Below, piece after piece: positions 1 through 7,958 of a stretch of DNA of 64,000 nucleotides. The notes under the pieces were generated by a model. It saw nothing but the letters and a program-made list of their open reading frames with translations. It was not told where the DNA came from and ran no database searches. The stretch's first letter is position 1. Each line of letters starts with the position of its first letter. Made by a program: the position numbers and the translations under genes. The DNA is taken from the NCBI GenBank assembly GCA_001898225.1, contig MKTJ01000044.1, positions 1 to 64,000 on the forward strand. Reading direction: 5' to 3'. This DNA is from Chloroflexi bacterium 54-19 (lineage in GTDB: Bacteria > Chloroflexota > Chloroflexia > Chloroheliales > Chloroheliaceae).

Positions 1-382
1 CCAAACTTCAACGTCTTTATCCTGACCTATCAAAATTAGCGTGACTAAGTACTAGTCGCAATTGGATTGGCGGAATCTAGCCCGTACCCAAAGGTCGCAC
101 CTACAGGCATACGGGTTCCGGTGGCGGAAGGTAAAAATGCAGACATTAGGCAAGCCGATGGTGTGAGAAGGTCAGCAAAGAATGGGCAAAACCCTCCAAC
201 TTGTCATCCTGAGCGAAGCGAAGGCACCCAGAGGGTACCCGCCGCGCCGTTGGCGAATAGCACGGTCGGAAGGGTTTAGAATCGCGATACGTAAACACTG
301 GAAGTTTTAGGGCAGAAATGGTTTTAACACGTTCAACGTTCACCCTAAAGGGCGCGTTCAACGTTCAACGAGATTTTATTCT
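1..382. other. Intergenic region with dispersed repeats
   Basis: I see no credible gene here. The stretch carries fragments of the dispersed repeats seen throughout the window: a GTCATCCTGAGCGAAGCGAAG segment near 202, the GCGCCGTTGGCG palindrome near 243, and repeated CGTTCAACG motifs just before the trpC start. Short open frames that cross it have no family resemblance. Confidence 0.6.
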
Positions 383-1213
383 ATGAGCAACTTTCTAACT
401 ACAATCCTGGAATACAAATACGTCGAGGTGCCCCGGCAATCCGCCCTCGAATCGCTGGCCGACTTGCAGCGTAAAGCCGCGACCCTACCCGCGCCGCTCG
501 ATTTCGAAAAGGCCCTGCGCCAGCCGCGGGTGCCGGGGGAGGTCGCCCTTATCGCCGAAATCAAAAAGGCCTCGCCCTCGAAAGGGCTGCTCTGTCCCGA
601 TTTCGACCCCGCCCGGCTGGCGGCTTCCTACGAGCGGGCTGGGGCCTCGGCTCTATCGGTCCTGACCGACGAAAAATTCTTCCAGGGGCATCTCGACTAT
701 TTGCAGGTCGCTAAAAAAGCTTCCGGGGAACATATCCCCATTCTGCGCAAGGACTTTATTGTCGACCCTTACCAGGTCTGGCAGGCTCGCGCTTACGGGG
801 CGGACGCCCTTCTATTAATAATGGCGGCCCTGACCGACGCCCAGGCCCGCGAACTCTACGACCTGGCCCATAAACTCGGCCTGGGGGTGCTGGTCGAGGT
901 CCACGACCCGGCGGAACTGGACCGGGCCCTGCAACTCGGAGCCCGCATTATCGGGGTAAACAACCGCAACCTGGAAACTTTCGAGGTGAGCCTGGCGACG
1001 ACCGGGGAGATTGCGGCCCACCTGCCCGCCACCTTTGACGGTCTCCTGGTCAGCGAAAGCGGGATTGCCACCGCCCAGGACATCGCGGCGGTCCACCGCC
1101 AGGGGGCGCGGGTCGTCCTGGTCGGCGAGACACTCGTCCGGGCCGCTTCGACCCCCACCGGGCTGGATACGACCCGCCTTGAAAGCAAGATTGGCGAGTT
1201 GTTTGGTGTTTAG
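383..1213 (+). CDS. trpC: Indole-3-glycerol phosphate synthase
   Basis: This enzyme closes the indole ring in tryptophan synthesis, turning carboxyphenylaminodeoxyribulose-5-phosphate into indole-3-glycerol phosphate in the cytoplasm. The 276-residue protein is of normal length for the family. It shows AEIKKASPSKG at about residues 58-68, ILRKDFIVDPYQ at 120-131 with the catalytic lysine, GVNNRNLETF near 191-200 and SESGI near 224-228, all classic TrpC motifs of a TIM barrel. It is the first trp gene in the window. The following trpF is 557 bp away across a repeat-filled gap, so the two may not share a transcript. No trpE, trpG or trpD is visible; they may lie upstream of the window or elsewhere. 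Confidence 0.96.
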   Translation: MSNFLTTILEYKYVEVPRQSALESLADLQRKAATLPAPLDFEKALRQPRVPGEVALIAEIKKASPSKGLLCPDFDPARLAASYERAGASALSVLTDEKFFQGHLDYLQVAKKASGEHIPILRKDFIVDPYQVWQARAYGADALLLIMAALTDAQARELYDLAHKLGLGVLVEVHDPAELDRALQLGARIIGVNNRNLETFEVSLATTGEIAAHLPATFDGLLVSESGIATAQDIAAVHRQGARVVLVGETLVRAASTPTGLDTTRLESKIGELFGV

Positions 1214-1278
1214 TAGTCAGAGGTCAGAAGGCAGTAGTCAGAAGGCAGTAGTCAGAAGGCAGTAGTCAGAGGTCAGAC
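1212..1278. repeat. Heptamer-type repeat array (CAGAAGG/CAGTAGT units)
   Basis: Directly behind the trpC stop is a run of degenerate 7-base units such as CAGAAGG, CAGTAGT and CAGAGGT. The same units recur in many intergenic gaps of this window and never inside a gene. Confidence 0.85.
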
Positions 1279-1770
1279 CCGAAGGCAATCGTTCGATTGT
1301 GCTATTGTCCAACGGACCGGCCCACAAGGAACCCTACGGGCTAGATTCCTCGGTTCCCTCGGAATGACAATAACTACGGGCGTCTCAGCGCCGATGGCGT
1401 AACGTATACACAATGACTTAATCAGGCAAAAACTTTGAGGAGGTCCACAAGGATTGGTAAGGTCACAAACTTGTCATTCTGTGGCTCTGCCACAGAATCT
1501 CGCGCCGTTGGCGGAGGTACTGACCCTGGTTTGCAACGGTGAGGTGGTCAGGACTCAGATAGTCGTTCGACTGTGACATTGTCCACCGGACCGGGGATTC
1601 CACGGTTCCATCGGAATGACAGGAAATCCGGTAAGGCAACCTGACCTTTATGAAATAATAATTTGACCTGAAAAATTGCTCAAAATTTAATAGGTAAACG
1701 CCATAGTAAGTAAATCTGTCCATTTAGTAATACAGACTGACCAATAATTTTTAAGAAAGAACATACGATT
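1279..1770. repeat. Dispersed hairpin repeats between trpC and trpF
   Basis: No gene is seen. The gap holds several dispersed elements: the GTCCAACGGACC motif near 1308, GGAATGACA near 1361, a GCGCCGATGGCG palindrome near 1390, and a perfect hairpin at 1476-1498 with arms ATTCTGTGGC and GCCACAGAAT around TCT. A copy near 56530 has the same fold with both arms changed. Confidence 0.75.
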
Positions 1771-2457
1771 TTGGCACCGGAAGTAAAAATAAAAATCTGT
1801 GGTATCAAGACGCCGGAGATGGCCCTGAAAGCGGTCGAAAGCGGGGCCGACCTCCTGGGGCTGGTTTTTTACCCGCCCAGCCCGCGCTTCTTGACCGACG
1901 AGGCCGCCGCCGGGCTGGTCGAGAGCATCGCCGGGTTCGAGCGAAAACCGGGTCTGGTCGGTCTGTTTGTCAACGTGCCGCTCGAAGAAATGGCCCGCAA
2001 GGCCGAGCAGTACGGCCTCGATTATCTGCAACTGAGCGGCGACGAGACCCCGGCCCAGGTGGCCGAAATAAGCCGGGTCCGCCCGGTAATACGAGCCTTG
2101 CGCTTGCCCGCCACCATTGAGCCGGAAGCCGCCCTCGAACTGGCCGCGCCCTTTGGCTCTCTGCCGGGGGTTACGCTCTTGCTTGATACCCACAAACAGG
2201 GTATGTACGGCGGGACCGGGCAGACCGGGGACTGGCAGGCCGCCCGCGCTATCGCTCAGAATTACCCGACCCTGCTGGCGGGGGGGTTGAAACCCGGCAA
2301 CGTGGCCCAGGCGGTCGAGTTGGTCCGGCCCTGGGGCGTCGATGTCAGCAGCGGGGTCGAGATGGACGGAGCGCCCGGCGTCAAAGACCCTCTCAAAATT
2401 GAACAGTTCTGCCACGCCGCCCGTTTTGATGCTGCCCTTAACCGGGCTGAAAAGTAA
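1771..2457 (+). CDS. trpF: Phosphoribosylanthranilate isomerase
   Basis: TrpF catalyses the Amadori rearrangement of N-(5-phosphoribosyl)anthranilate, the step before TrpC. The 228-residue protein opens with VKIKICGIKTPEMALKA, the family signature KICG(I/L), and ends with LAGGLKPGNVAQAV and VDVSSGVE, the phosphate-binding loops of this TIM barrel. LLLDTHKQGMYGGTGQTGDW near residues 138-157 is also typical. The start is a TTG codon; no ATG fits because the KICG motif follows within eight residues. It is 57 bp ahead of trpB and probably shares a transcript with it. Confidence 0.95.
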   Translation: MAPEVKIKICGIKTPEMALKAVESGADLLGLVFYPPSPRFLTDEAAAGLVESIAGFERKPGLVGLFVNVPLEEMARKAEQYGLDYLQLSGDETPAQVAEISRVRPVIRALRLPATIEPEAALELAAPFGSLPGVTLLLDTHKQGMYGGTGQTGDWQAARAIAQNYPTLLAGGLKPGNVAQAVELVRPWGVDVSSGVEMDGAPGVKDPLKIEQFCHAARFDAALNRAEK

Positions 2458-2514
2458 TTTTTAGAAGAAGTAATCGCAAAGAGTAATTTTTAAAAGTTAT
2501 AAAAGGATAATGTG

Positions 2515-3741
2515 ATGGTTCAAAATTTACAGGAGACTGCCGGGACGTACAATCTGCCCGACGCGAGCGGACATTTCGGGGTCTTTGGCGGCAAGTACGC
2601 CCCTGAAACGGTCATGCCCGCCCTGACCGAACTCGAAGCGGCCTACACCGCCGCGAAAGCCGACCCGACCTTTCAGGCCGAGCTAAACGAACTGTTGCGG
2701 CATTACGTGGGGCGTCCGACCCCGCTTTACCACGCAAAACGGCTCTCCGAACATCTCGGCGGAGCCCAAATCTACCTCAAACGCGAGGATTTGGCCCATA
2801 CCGGGGCCCACAAAATCAATAACGCCCTCGGCCAGGCCCTGCTCGTCAAACGGATGGGCAAGCCGCGCATCATCGCCGAGACCGGGGCCGGGCAGCATGG
2901 GGTCGCCACCGCTACCGCCTGCGCCATGCTCGGTATGGAATGTATCGTCTATATGGGTGAAGTCGACATCGAGCGGCAATCCCTCAACGTCTTCCGCATG
3001 AAACTGCTCGGCGCGGAGGTCCGCCCGGTCACCAGCGGCAGCAAGACCCTCAAGGACGCCATCAACGAGGCTATCCGGGACTGGGTCACCAACGTCCAGA
3101 CCACCCACTACCTGATTGGCTCGTCGGTCGGCATGCACCCTTACCCGTTGATGGTCCGCGACTTCCAATCGGTCATCGGCGCGGAGTCACGCCGCCAATC
3201 ACTCGAACAGCTTGGCCGCCTGCCGGATTACGTGCTGGCCTGTGTCGGCGGCGGCTCGAACGCCATCGGCATGTTCTACCCCTTTGTCGAGGATACCGAA
3301 GTGCGCTTGCTCGGTGTCGAGGCGGGCGGGAGCGGCGTCGCCAGCGGCAAGCATTCCGCGACGTTGGTGGCGGGCCGGGTCGGGGTCTTGCACGGCTCCA
3401 AGTCGTATCTGTTGCAGGACGCCCAGGGCCAGGTCATCGAAACCCACTCGATTTCGGCGGGCCTCGACTATCCGGGGGTCGGGCCGGAGCACAGCTATTT
3501 GAAGTCGATTGGCCGGGCCGAATATGTCGCGATTGACGACCGGGAAGCCCTGGACGGTTTCCAGCAGTTGTGCCGCTTTGAAGGGATTATCCCGGCCCTG
3601 GAGTCGTCCCACGCGGTCGCCCAGGCCCTCAAACTGGCCCCGACCCTGCCCAAAGACAAGGTGGTGCTGGTCAATTTGTCCGGGCGCGGCGACAAAGATA
3701 TTCATACCGTCGCGGACGAATTCGGCGTCAAGTTAAAATAA
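2515..3741 (+). CDS. trpB: Tryptophan synthase beta chain
   Basis: The beta subunit condenses indole with serine using pyridoxal phosphate. The 408-residue sequence contains FGGKYAPETVMPAL near the start, LKREDLAHTGAHKINNALGQ with the PLP lysine at about residue 100, AETGAGQHGVATATA, the phosphate loop CVGGGSNAIG, and NLSGRGDKD at the C-terminus. An ATG at 2515 lies 7 bases behind AAAAGGA; a GTG at 2512 is in frame but badly spaced. It resembles the ordinary TrpB1 type that works with TrpA. Its partner trpA is not adjacent: two other genes separate them. Confidence 0.96.
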   Translation: MVQNLQETAGTYNLPDASGHFGVFGGKYAPETVMPALTELEAAYTAAKADPTFQAELNELLRHYVGRPTPLYHAKRLSEHLGGAQIYLKREDLAHTGAHKINNALGQALLVKRMGKPRIIAETGAGQHGVATATACAMLGMECIVYMGEVDIERQSLNVFRMKLLGAEVRPVTSGSKTLKDAINEAIRDWVTNVQTTHYLIGSSVGMHPYPLMVRDFQSVIGAESRRQSLEQLGRLPDYVLACVGGGSNAIGMFYPFVEDTEVRLLGVEAGGSGVASGKHSATLVAGRVGVLHGSKSYLLQDAQGQVIETHSISAGLDYPGVGPEHSYLKSIGRAEYVAIDDREALDGFQQLCRFEGIIPALESSHAVAQALKLAPTLPKDKVVLVNLSGRGDKDIHTVADEFGVKLK

Positions 3742-3753
3742 GGTAGGCTCATC

Positions 3754-4422
3754 TTGTTAATTCTGTGTGATTTTGACGGCACCATCACGACCGAGGACGT
3801 TACCAATTTAATGCTCGACCATTTCACCGGGAAGGGCTGGCGCGATGAAGTGTTGCCGCACTACTGGGCCGGGGAATTCAACCATTTCGACCTGATGGGC
3901 AAGCTCTACGCGACCCTGCCCCACCCCGAACCCGAACTGCTGGCGGTATCCCGCACCGTACGGTTCCGGGCCGGGTTCGAGGACTTTGTAAAATACTGCC
4001 GGGCCAGGGGCTTTGCCCTCTCGGTCGTCAGCGGCGGTCTCGACTTTTACATCCGGTCGCTCCTCCCGGCGGACATCCCGTTTTACTCCTACCGGGGCGA
4101 GTACGACCCGGCGGGGAGCCAGTGGCGGGTCCATCTGCCCGGCTGGCCGGAGGTCAATCTCGCGGGCGGCGAGGATTTCAAGGTGCGCGTGCTGGAAGAG
4201 TTAAAGCGGCAGCACCCCCAGGATCACCCGGTCGTCTTTATCGGGGATGGCCGCAACGATGGCCCGGTAGCCGCCGCCGCCGACCTGGCTTTTGCCCTGA
4301 AGGGGAGCCGCCTGGCTGAGATTTGCGCCGAACGCGGCCAGAAATTTTTTACTTTCGAGAATTTTACCGAGATTTGGGCGACTTTAGAGGATTTTTATAA
4401 AAATGAAACAGCTATTAACTAA
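3754..4422 (+). CDS. HAD-family phosphatase, MtnX-like
   Basis: This 222-residue protein is a HAD phosphatase of the MtnX / phosphoserine-phosphatase-like branch. It begins LILCDFDGTITTEDVTNLML, where the first Asp of DFDGT is the nucleophile and the second the acid-base. SVVSGGLDFYI supplies motif II, and VFIGDGRNDGPVAAAADLAFA the Mg-binding motif. Known MtnX enzymes act on 2-hydroxy-3-keto-5-methylthiopentenyl-1-phosphate in methionine salvage, but no other salvage gene is near, so the substrate here is open. It starts at TTG, 12 bp behind trpB, and overlaps the next gene by 20 bp, which places it in the trp operon. Confidence 0.85.
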   Translation: MLILCDFDGTITTEDVTNLMLDHFTGKGWRDEVLPHYWAGEFNHFDLMGKLYATLPHPEPELLAVSRTVRFRAGFEDFVKYCRARGFALSVVSGGLDFYIRSLLPADIPFYSYRGEYDPAGSQWRVHLPGWPEVNLAGGEDFKVRVLEELKRQHPQDHPVVFIGDGRNDGPVAAAADLAFALKGSRLAEICAERGQKFFTFENFTEIWATLEDFYKNETAIN

Positions 4423-4798
4423 ACAGCAAAAACAGAGCGCGGCAACCCTGCTTGGCGGGGCCTCGATAGGGGTCGGGCTGGGCTTCCTGGCCGCGCCGGG
4501 CCTGACCGGGCGCATGCTCGGCACCACGCCCCAGGCCGCCGAGGAAGCGGGCCACCGTTTCGCGGTCCGGGCCCTGGGTGCCCGCGACCTGGCCCTGGGT
4601 ATCGGTCTCCTGGCGACCCGGCAGGACCGGGACAAAGGCGCCCTCTGGCGGCAGATGTTCGCGGTCTGTATGGCCGGGGACGTGGTGGCCTCCGGGCTAT
4701 CCGTCGGCAAACCGGGCGCGAACTTCTTTACCTTCGCCGGGGGTCTATCGTCGGCGGCGCTGGCCGTCCTTGCCTATCTTTCAGCCCAGGAGGATTAA
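4403..4798 (+). CDS. Small membrane protein, DUF4267-like
   Basis: A 131-residue protein with four hydrophobic stretches, roughly residues 14-32, 56-70, 85-100 and 107-125. The pattern R-x-x-GARDLALGIGLL near 55-66 and a later MAGDVVAS resemble the DUF4267 family of small bacterial membrane proteins, whose function is unknown. The start overlaps the end of the phosphatase gene by 20 bp and its stop is 2 bp from trpA, so translation is probably coupled. Its role between trpB and trpA is unclear; it may simply be carried along. The family call is moderate, the existence of the gene is fairly sure. Confidence 0.7.
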   Translation: MKQLLTKQQKQSAATLLGGASIGVGLGFLAAPGLTGRMLGTTPQAAEEAGHRFAVRALGARDLALGIGLLATRQDRDKGALWRQMFAVCMAGDVVASGLSVGKPGANFFTFAGGLSSAALAVLAYLSAQED

Positions 4799-4800
4799 CC

Positions 4801-5595
4801 ATGAGCCGCATCGCTCAAACTTTTGCCCGGCTCAAAGCCGAGGGTAAGACCGCCTTCATGCCTTTTGTCACCATGGGCTTCCCCGAACTCGATACCACCG
4901 CCGAACTGGTCCCGGCGCTGGCCGAGGCTGGAGCGGACCTGTTCGAACTGGGCGTGCCTTTCTCCGACCCTATCGCGGAAGGGCCGACCATCCAGAAATC
5001 GAGTTTCAGGGCCCTCGAAAACGGGGTCACTATCGAAAAATGTTTCGAGATGGCCCGCCAGATTCGGCGCAAGACCGACGCGCCCATCCTTTTCATGGGC
5101 TATTTCAACCCGGTCTTTGCCTACGGGGTCGAGAAATACGTGGCCGAGTGCGCCGCCAACGGGATTGATGGCCTGATTATTCCCGACCTGCCGCCCGAAG
5201 AAGCCGCCGAACTCCTGGCCGCTTGCCGCCGGGCCGGGCTCGACCTGGTGTCGATGGTAGCCCCGACCAGCACCGACGAGCGCATCAGGGCGGCGGTTGC
5301 TAACGCCAGCGGGTTTATCTACTGCGTGTCGCTGGCGGGCGTGACCGGGGCGCGGTCGGCGCTGCCGGAGTACCTGCCCGAATTTTTGGGCCGGGTGCGG
5401 GCGCAGACCGATTTGCCCCTCGTGCTCGGTTTTGGCATCAGCAAGCCGGAGCATGTCGCGCAGGTTCGCGGCCTCGTAGACGGGGCTATCGTAGGGAGCG
5501 CCCTGGTGGACGTGCTGGCGAACGCCCCGGCGGAGAAGCGGGTCGAGCGGGCGGTGAGTTTCGTCCGGGAATTGCTCAACGAGAATCCAAAATAG
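4801..5595 (+). CDS. trpA: Tryptophan synthase alpha chain
   Basis: The alpha subunit splits indole-3-glycerol phosphate and passes indole to TrpB. The 264-residue protein shows FMPFVTMGFPELDTT, ADLFELGVPFSDPIAEGPTI (catalytic Glu and Asp region near residues 46-58), FMGYFNPVFAYG, DGLIIPDLPPEEA, and the phosphate loops GFGISKPEHV and VDGAIVGSALV. AGGAG lies 6 bases before the ATG. It is the last gene of the trp run; the tRNA cluster begins about 130 bp downstream. Confidence 0.96.
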   Translation: MSRIAQTFARLKAEGKTAFMPFVTMGFPELDTTAELVPALAEAGADLFELGVPFSDPIAEGPTIQKSSFRALENGVTIEKCFEMARQIRRKTDAPILFMGYFNPVFAYGVEKYVAECAANGIDGLIIPDLPPEEAAELLAACRRAGLDLVSMVAPTSTDERIRAAVANASGFIYCVSLAGVTGARSALPEYLPEFLGRVRAQTDLPLVLGFGISKPEHVAQVRGLVDGAIVGSALVDVLANAPAEKRVERAVSFVRELLNENPK

Positions 5596-5723
5596 AGGCT
5601 GGATACCGTTGACAAAGGTGGGGACCGGGTGTTATAATGCGCTTCGCAATCGAGCGAGACCCGGTTGGCGCAGGGAGCATATGCCGCCGTCTAGCAACCA
5701 CTCATGCGGTGGGTCGCTCAGTA

Positions 5724-5798
5724 GGCGAGGTAGCTCAGTGGTAGAGCAGGGGACTCATAAGCCCTTGGTCGAGAGTTCAAATCTCTCCCTCGCCACCA
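5724..5798 (+). tRNA. tRNA-Met (CAT)
   Basis: A full cloverleaf with 7-bp acceptor GGCGAGG/CCTCGCC, encoded CCA, D-loop AGCTCAGTGGTAGAGC and T-loop GTTCAAATC. The anticodon loop is CTCATAA, giving CAT. The acceptor and loop resemble elongator tRNA-Met rather than initiator; lysidine-modified tRNA-Ile is the alternative. The top anticodon-stem pair (31-39) is an A/G mismatch. It is the first of eight tRNA genes. Confidence 0.9.
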
Positions 5799-5815
5799 TC
5801 AAGACGGCAAAGAGC

Positions 5816-5892
5816 GGGCGATTAGCTCAGTTGGTTAGAGCGTAGCGTTGACATCGCTAAGGTCACTGGTTCGAGACCAGTATCGCCCACCA
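5816..5892 (+). tRNA. tRNA-Val (GAC)
   Basis: Acceptor GGGCGAT pairs with ATCGCCC and CCA is encoded. The anticodon stem is TAGCG/CGCTA around the loop TTGACAT, which gives GAC. The T-arm is CTGGTTCGAGACCAG. Confidence 0.93.
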
Positions 5893-5938
5893 TTCGAAGC
5901 AGTCCTGGCTTGCCAGGGGTCGCACAGGTTGGTAACGC

Positions 5939-6014
5939 AGGGGTGTAGCTCAGCTGGTAGAGCAGCCGTCTCCAAAACGGCCGGTCGAGGGTTCGAATCC
6001 TTTCGCCCCTGCCA
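5939..6014 (+). tRNA. tRNA-Trp (CCA)
   Basis: Acceptor AGGGGTG pairs with CGCCCCT with one G-T pair; CCA is encoded. The anticodon stem GCCGT/ACGGC encloses CTCCAAA, anticodon CCA. It lies about 340 bp behind trpA; that may be coincidence. Confidence 0.94.
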
Positions 6015-6057
6015 TTTACAAAGATGGCAGCGCCCGCAAAGTAGTAAGACACTCAGC

Positions 6058-6132
<75 letters not shown>

Positions 6133-6177
6133 TTAACAAGTTTATAACGGTTTTGTTTGCATCAATTCTTAGAGAAT

Positions 6178-6254
6178 GGGCGTGTAGCTCAGTTGGTTAG
6201 AGCACATTCCTGATAAGAATGAGGTCACTGGTTCGAGACCAGTCACGCCCACCA
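6178..6254 (+). tRNA. tRNA-Ile (GAT)
   Basis: Acceptor GGGCGTG pairs with CACGCCC and CCA is encoded. The anticodon stem CATTC/GAATG encloses CTGATAA, anticodon GAT. Outside an rRNA operon, where this isoacceptor is often found. Confidence 0.94.
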
Positions 6255-6291
6255 TTTTTCCTTTCGGAAAGATGCAGACAAGCCGCAATCT

Positions 6292-6376
6292 GCGGGAGTG
6301 GTGGAACTGGTAGACACACAGTCTTGAGGGGGCTGCGCTTCACGGCGTGCGAGTTCGAGTCTCGCCTTCCGCACCA
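6292..6376 (+). tRNA. tRNA-Leu (GAG)
   Basis: A class II tRNA of 85 nt. Acceptor GCGGGAG pairs with CTTCCGC and CCA is encoded. The anticodon loop TTGAGGG gives GAG, and a long variable arm (about GCGCTTCACGGCGT) follows, as expected for Leu. Confidence 0.9.
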
Positions 6377-6406
6377 TTGTCCTCATTTTCTTTTCTCTAC
6401 AGTCAC

Positions 6407-6489
6407 GCGCAAGTGGCGGAACGGCAGACGCGCTACATTCAGGGTGTAGTATCCTTACGGGTGTGAGAGTTCAAATCTCTCCTTGCGCA
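6407..6489 (+). tRNA. tRNA-Leu (CAG), CCA not encoded
   Basis: A class II tRNA. Acceptor GCGCAAG pairs with CTTGCGC; discriminator A is followed by TCC, so the CCA end is not encoded, unlike the other seven genes of this cluster. The anticodon stem CTACA/TGTAG encloses TTCAGGG, anticodon CAG, and a variable arm follows. Confidence 0.9.
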
Positions 6490-6524
6490 TCCTTTTTCTT
6501 CTTCCAGAGTTTCCAATTTAACGT

Positions 6525-6601
6525 GGCGCATTCGTCTAGCGGCCTAGGACGCATCCCTCTCAAGGATGAGACCACGGGTTCGAATCCCGTATGCGCTACC
6601 A
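6525..6601 (+). tRNA. tRNA-Glu (CTC)
   Basis: Acceptor GGCGCAT pairs with ATGCGCT, the first pair being G-T; CCA is encoded. The anticodon stem CATCC/GGATG encloses CTCTCAA, anticodon CTC. It is the last tRNA before a terminator at about 6686. Confidence 0.92.
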
Positions 6602-6685
6602 TCTTCAAACTTTCTCCTGTCCCTTTCAAATTTCTTCTCAAAACACTTCTTATCCCACCCAATTTTTCCAAATAAAAATTGAATA

Positions 6686-6735
6686 AAAAGGGCTCTCGCT
6701 TCGGACTCTCATGTCCGGGGCGAGAGCCTTTTTGG
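6686..6735 (+). terminator. Rho-independent terminator of the tRNA cluster
   Basis: AAAAAG precedes the arm GGCTCTCGC at 6691-6699 and the matching GCGAGAGCC at 6720-6728 is followed by TTTTTGGTTTT. The A-run and T-run on both sides make it symmetric. Confidence 0.85.
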
Positions 6736-7044
6736 TTTTATACCAATTACTGGTGAACTTGCGGAATTAAAATTACACGGGCCGTGCCAATGTCCAACGG
6801 ACCGGAAATTCTCTATACAATGACAAGTTTATAGTTGTGATAAAGTCCGGCGGAACACATTTACCCTTTAGCGGGAAAAGTCATGCCCCCCTGAACCCGG
6901 TCCCTCCCCGTTTACCCCTAAAAACTTACTTACACCCTACCGGCCCCAAATTACTAACACTAAACACTAAACACTAAAAACTTCTTACTGCCTCTCTGCC
7001 TACTAAAAACTAAAAACTGAACACTAAAAACTCCCCTCCACCTC

Positions 7045-7073
7045 TTGACTCGCGGAGCAAATGGCGTTACACT
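7045..7073 (+). promoter_or_regulatory. Promoter of the GntR-NamZ-ABC operon
   Basis: TTGACT at 7045-7050 and TACACT at 7068-7073 are separated by 17 bp. They lie about 100 bp before the GntR start and are the best sigma-70 type match in the 570-bp gap behind the tRNA cluster. The rest of the gap (6740-7040) holds only dispersed repeats and an A/T-rich stretch. Confidence 0.6.
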
Positions 7074-7082
7074 TGGAACAAG

Positions 7083-7094
7083 TGGTATATACAA
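7083..7094. promoter_or_regulatory. Candidate GntR/HutC operator
   Basis: TGGTATATACAA is a near-palindrome with one mismatch. It sits about ten bases behind the -10 box, overlapping the expected transcription start. It resembles the TGGT-N-TA-N-ACCA core bound by GntR/HutC regulators such as NagR/YvoA and DasR, and the regulator gene follows at once, so negative autoregulation is likely. Confidence 0.5.
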
Positions 7095-7174
7095 CCTGAC
7101 CAGTTAGCAGCAAGTCAAAATCCAATCCCGGCATTAAAAATTCCATAATCTACGAAGTTGTAAAAGGCAGTGGC

Positions 7175-7900
7175 ATGTTAAAAAATGGGCCCGTTCCCCG
7201 GTATTACCAGCTAAAAGAAATCATCCGGCAGAAAGTTACCGGCGGGCAGTGGGGACCGGGTACACCCATCCCCAGCGAGCGCGAGCTCTGCGAGCAGTAC
7301 GGCATCAGCCGCATGACTGCCCGCCAGTCCATTACCGAACTGGTTAACGAAGGCTATCTCTACCGGGAGCAGGGTAAAGGCACCTTTGTGGCCCAGCCCA
7401 AAATCACCCAGCAACTTATCCAACTGACCGGTTTTACCGAGGACATGGAAGCCCGGTCAAAACGCCCGGCCACCCAGGTGCTGAACCGGGCCATGGTCCC
7501 GGCGGACGCCGCTACCGCCACCGCGTTGCGTATCAAACCCGGCCAGTTGCTTTTCAGGGTCCAGCGTTTGCGGCTCGCCAACGACGAACCCCTGGCCGTG
7601 GAAACGTCGCTGATAAACTTTATCGGCTGCGAACACCTGATGGACGAAGACCTGGGGCACGAGTCGCTTTACCAGTTACTCGAAAAGAAGTACGGCCAAC
7701 CACCCCTGGAAGCCGACCAGGAACTCGAAGCCCGGCTGGCCGGGGACGAAGAAGCCCGCTGGCTCAAAATCTCCAGGGGCGACCCGGTCCTGCTTATCCG
7801 CCGGACCACCTATACCGACCGGGGCCAGCCGCTCGAATTTGCCCGCTCGTTCTACCGGGGCGACAAATACCGGTTCTATACCAGGCTCCACCGGAAATAA
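7175..7900 (+). CDS. GntR/HutC-family transcriptional regulator (NagR/DasR-like)
   Basis: A 241-residue regulator with an N-terminal winged helix (residues about 8-72; YYQLKEIIRQKV, SERELCEQYGISRMTARQSI) and a C-terminal UTRA ligand-binding domain from about residue 90 (VQRLRLANDEPLAVETSLI, DPVLLIRRTTYTDRGQPLEF). UTRA regulators of this type commonly sense GlcNAc-6-P or GlcN-6-P and control amino-sugar uptake. Its position at the head of the NamZ-ABC genes fits that. The start has AAAAGG 7 bases upstream. A candidate operator overlaps its own promoter. The exact effector is inferred. Confidence 0.88.
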   Translation: MLKNGPVPRYYQLKEIIRQKVTGGQWGPGTPIPSERELCEQYGISRMTARQSITELVNEGYLYREQGKGTFVAQPKITQQLIQLTGFTEDMEARSKRPATQVLNRAMVPADAATATALRIKPGQLLFRVQRLRLANDEPLAVETSLINFIGCEHLMDEDLGHESLYQLLEKKYGQPPLEADQELEARLAGDEEARWLKISRGDPVLLIRRTTYTDRGQPLEFARSFYRGDKYRFYTRLHRK

Positions 7901-7958
7901 TCGAATTCAGTTTCTTTTTAGATTTTAGACCTTATTTTTTTTATTAATTACTTATATT

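Noticed and set aside
67..279. Small frame upstream of trpC
   Set aside because: It runs through dispersed repeats and has no family resemblance.
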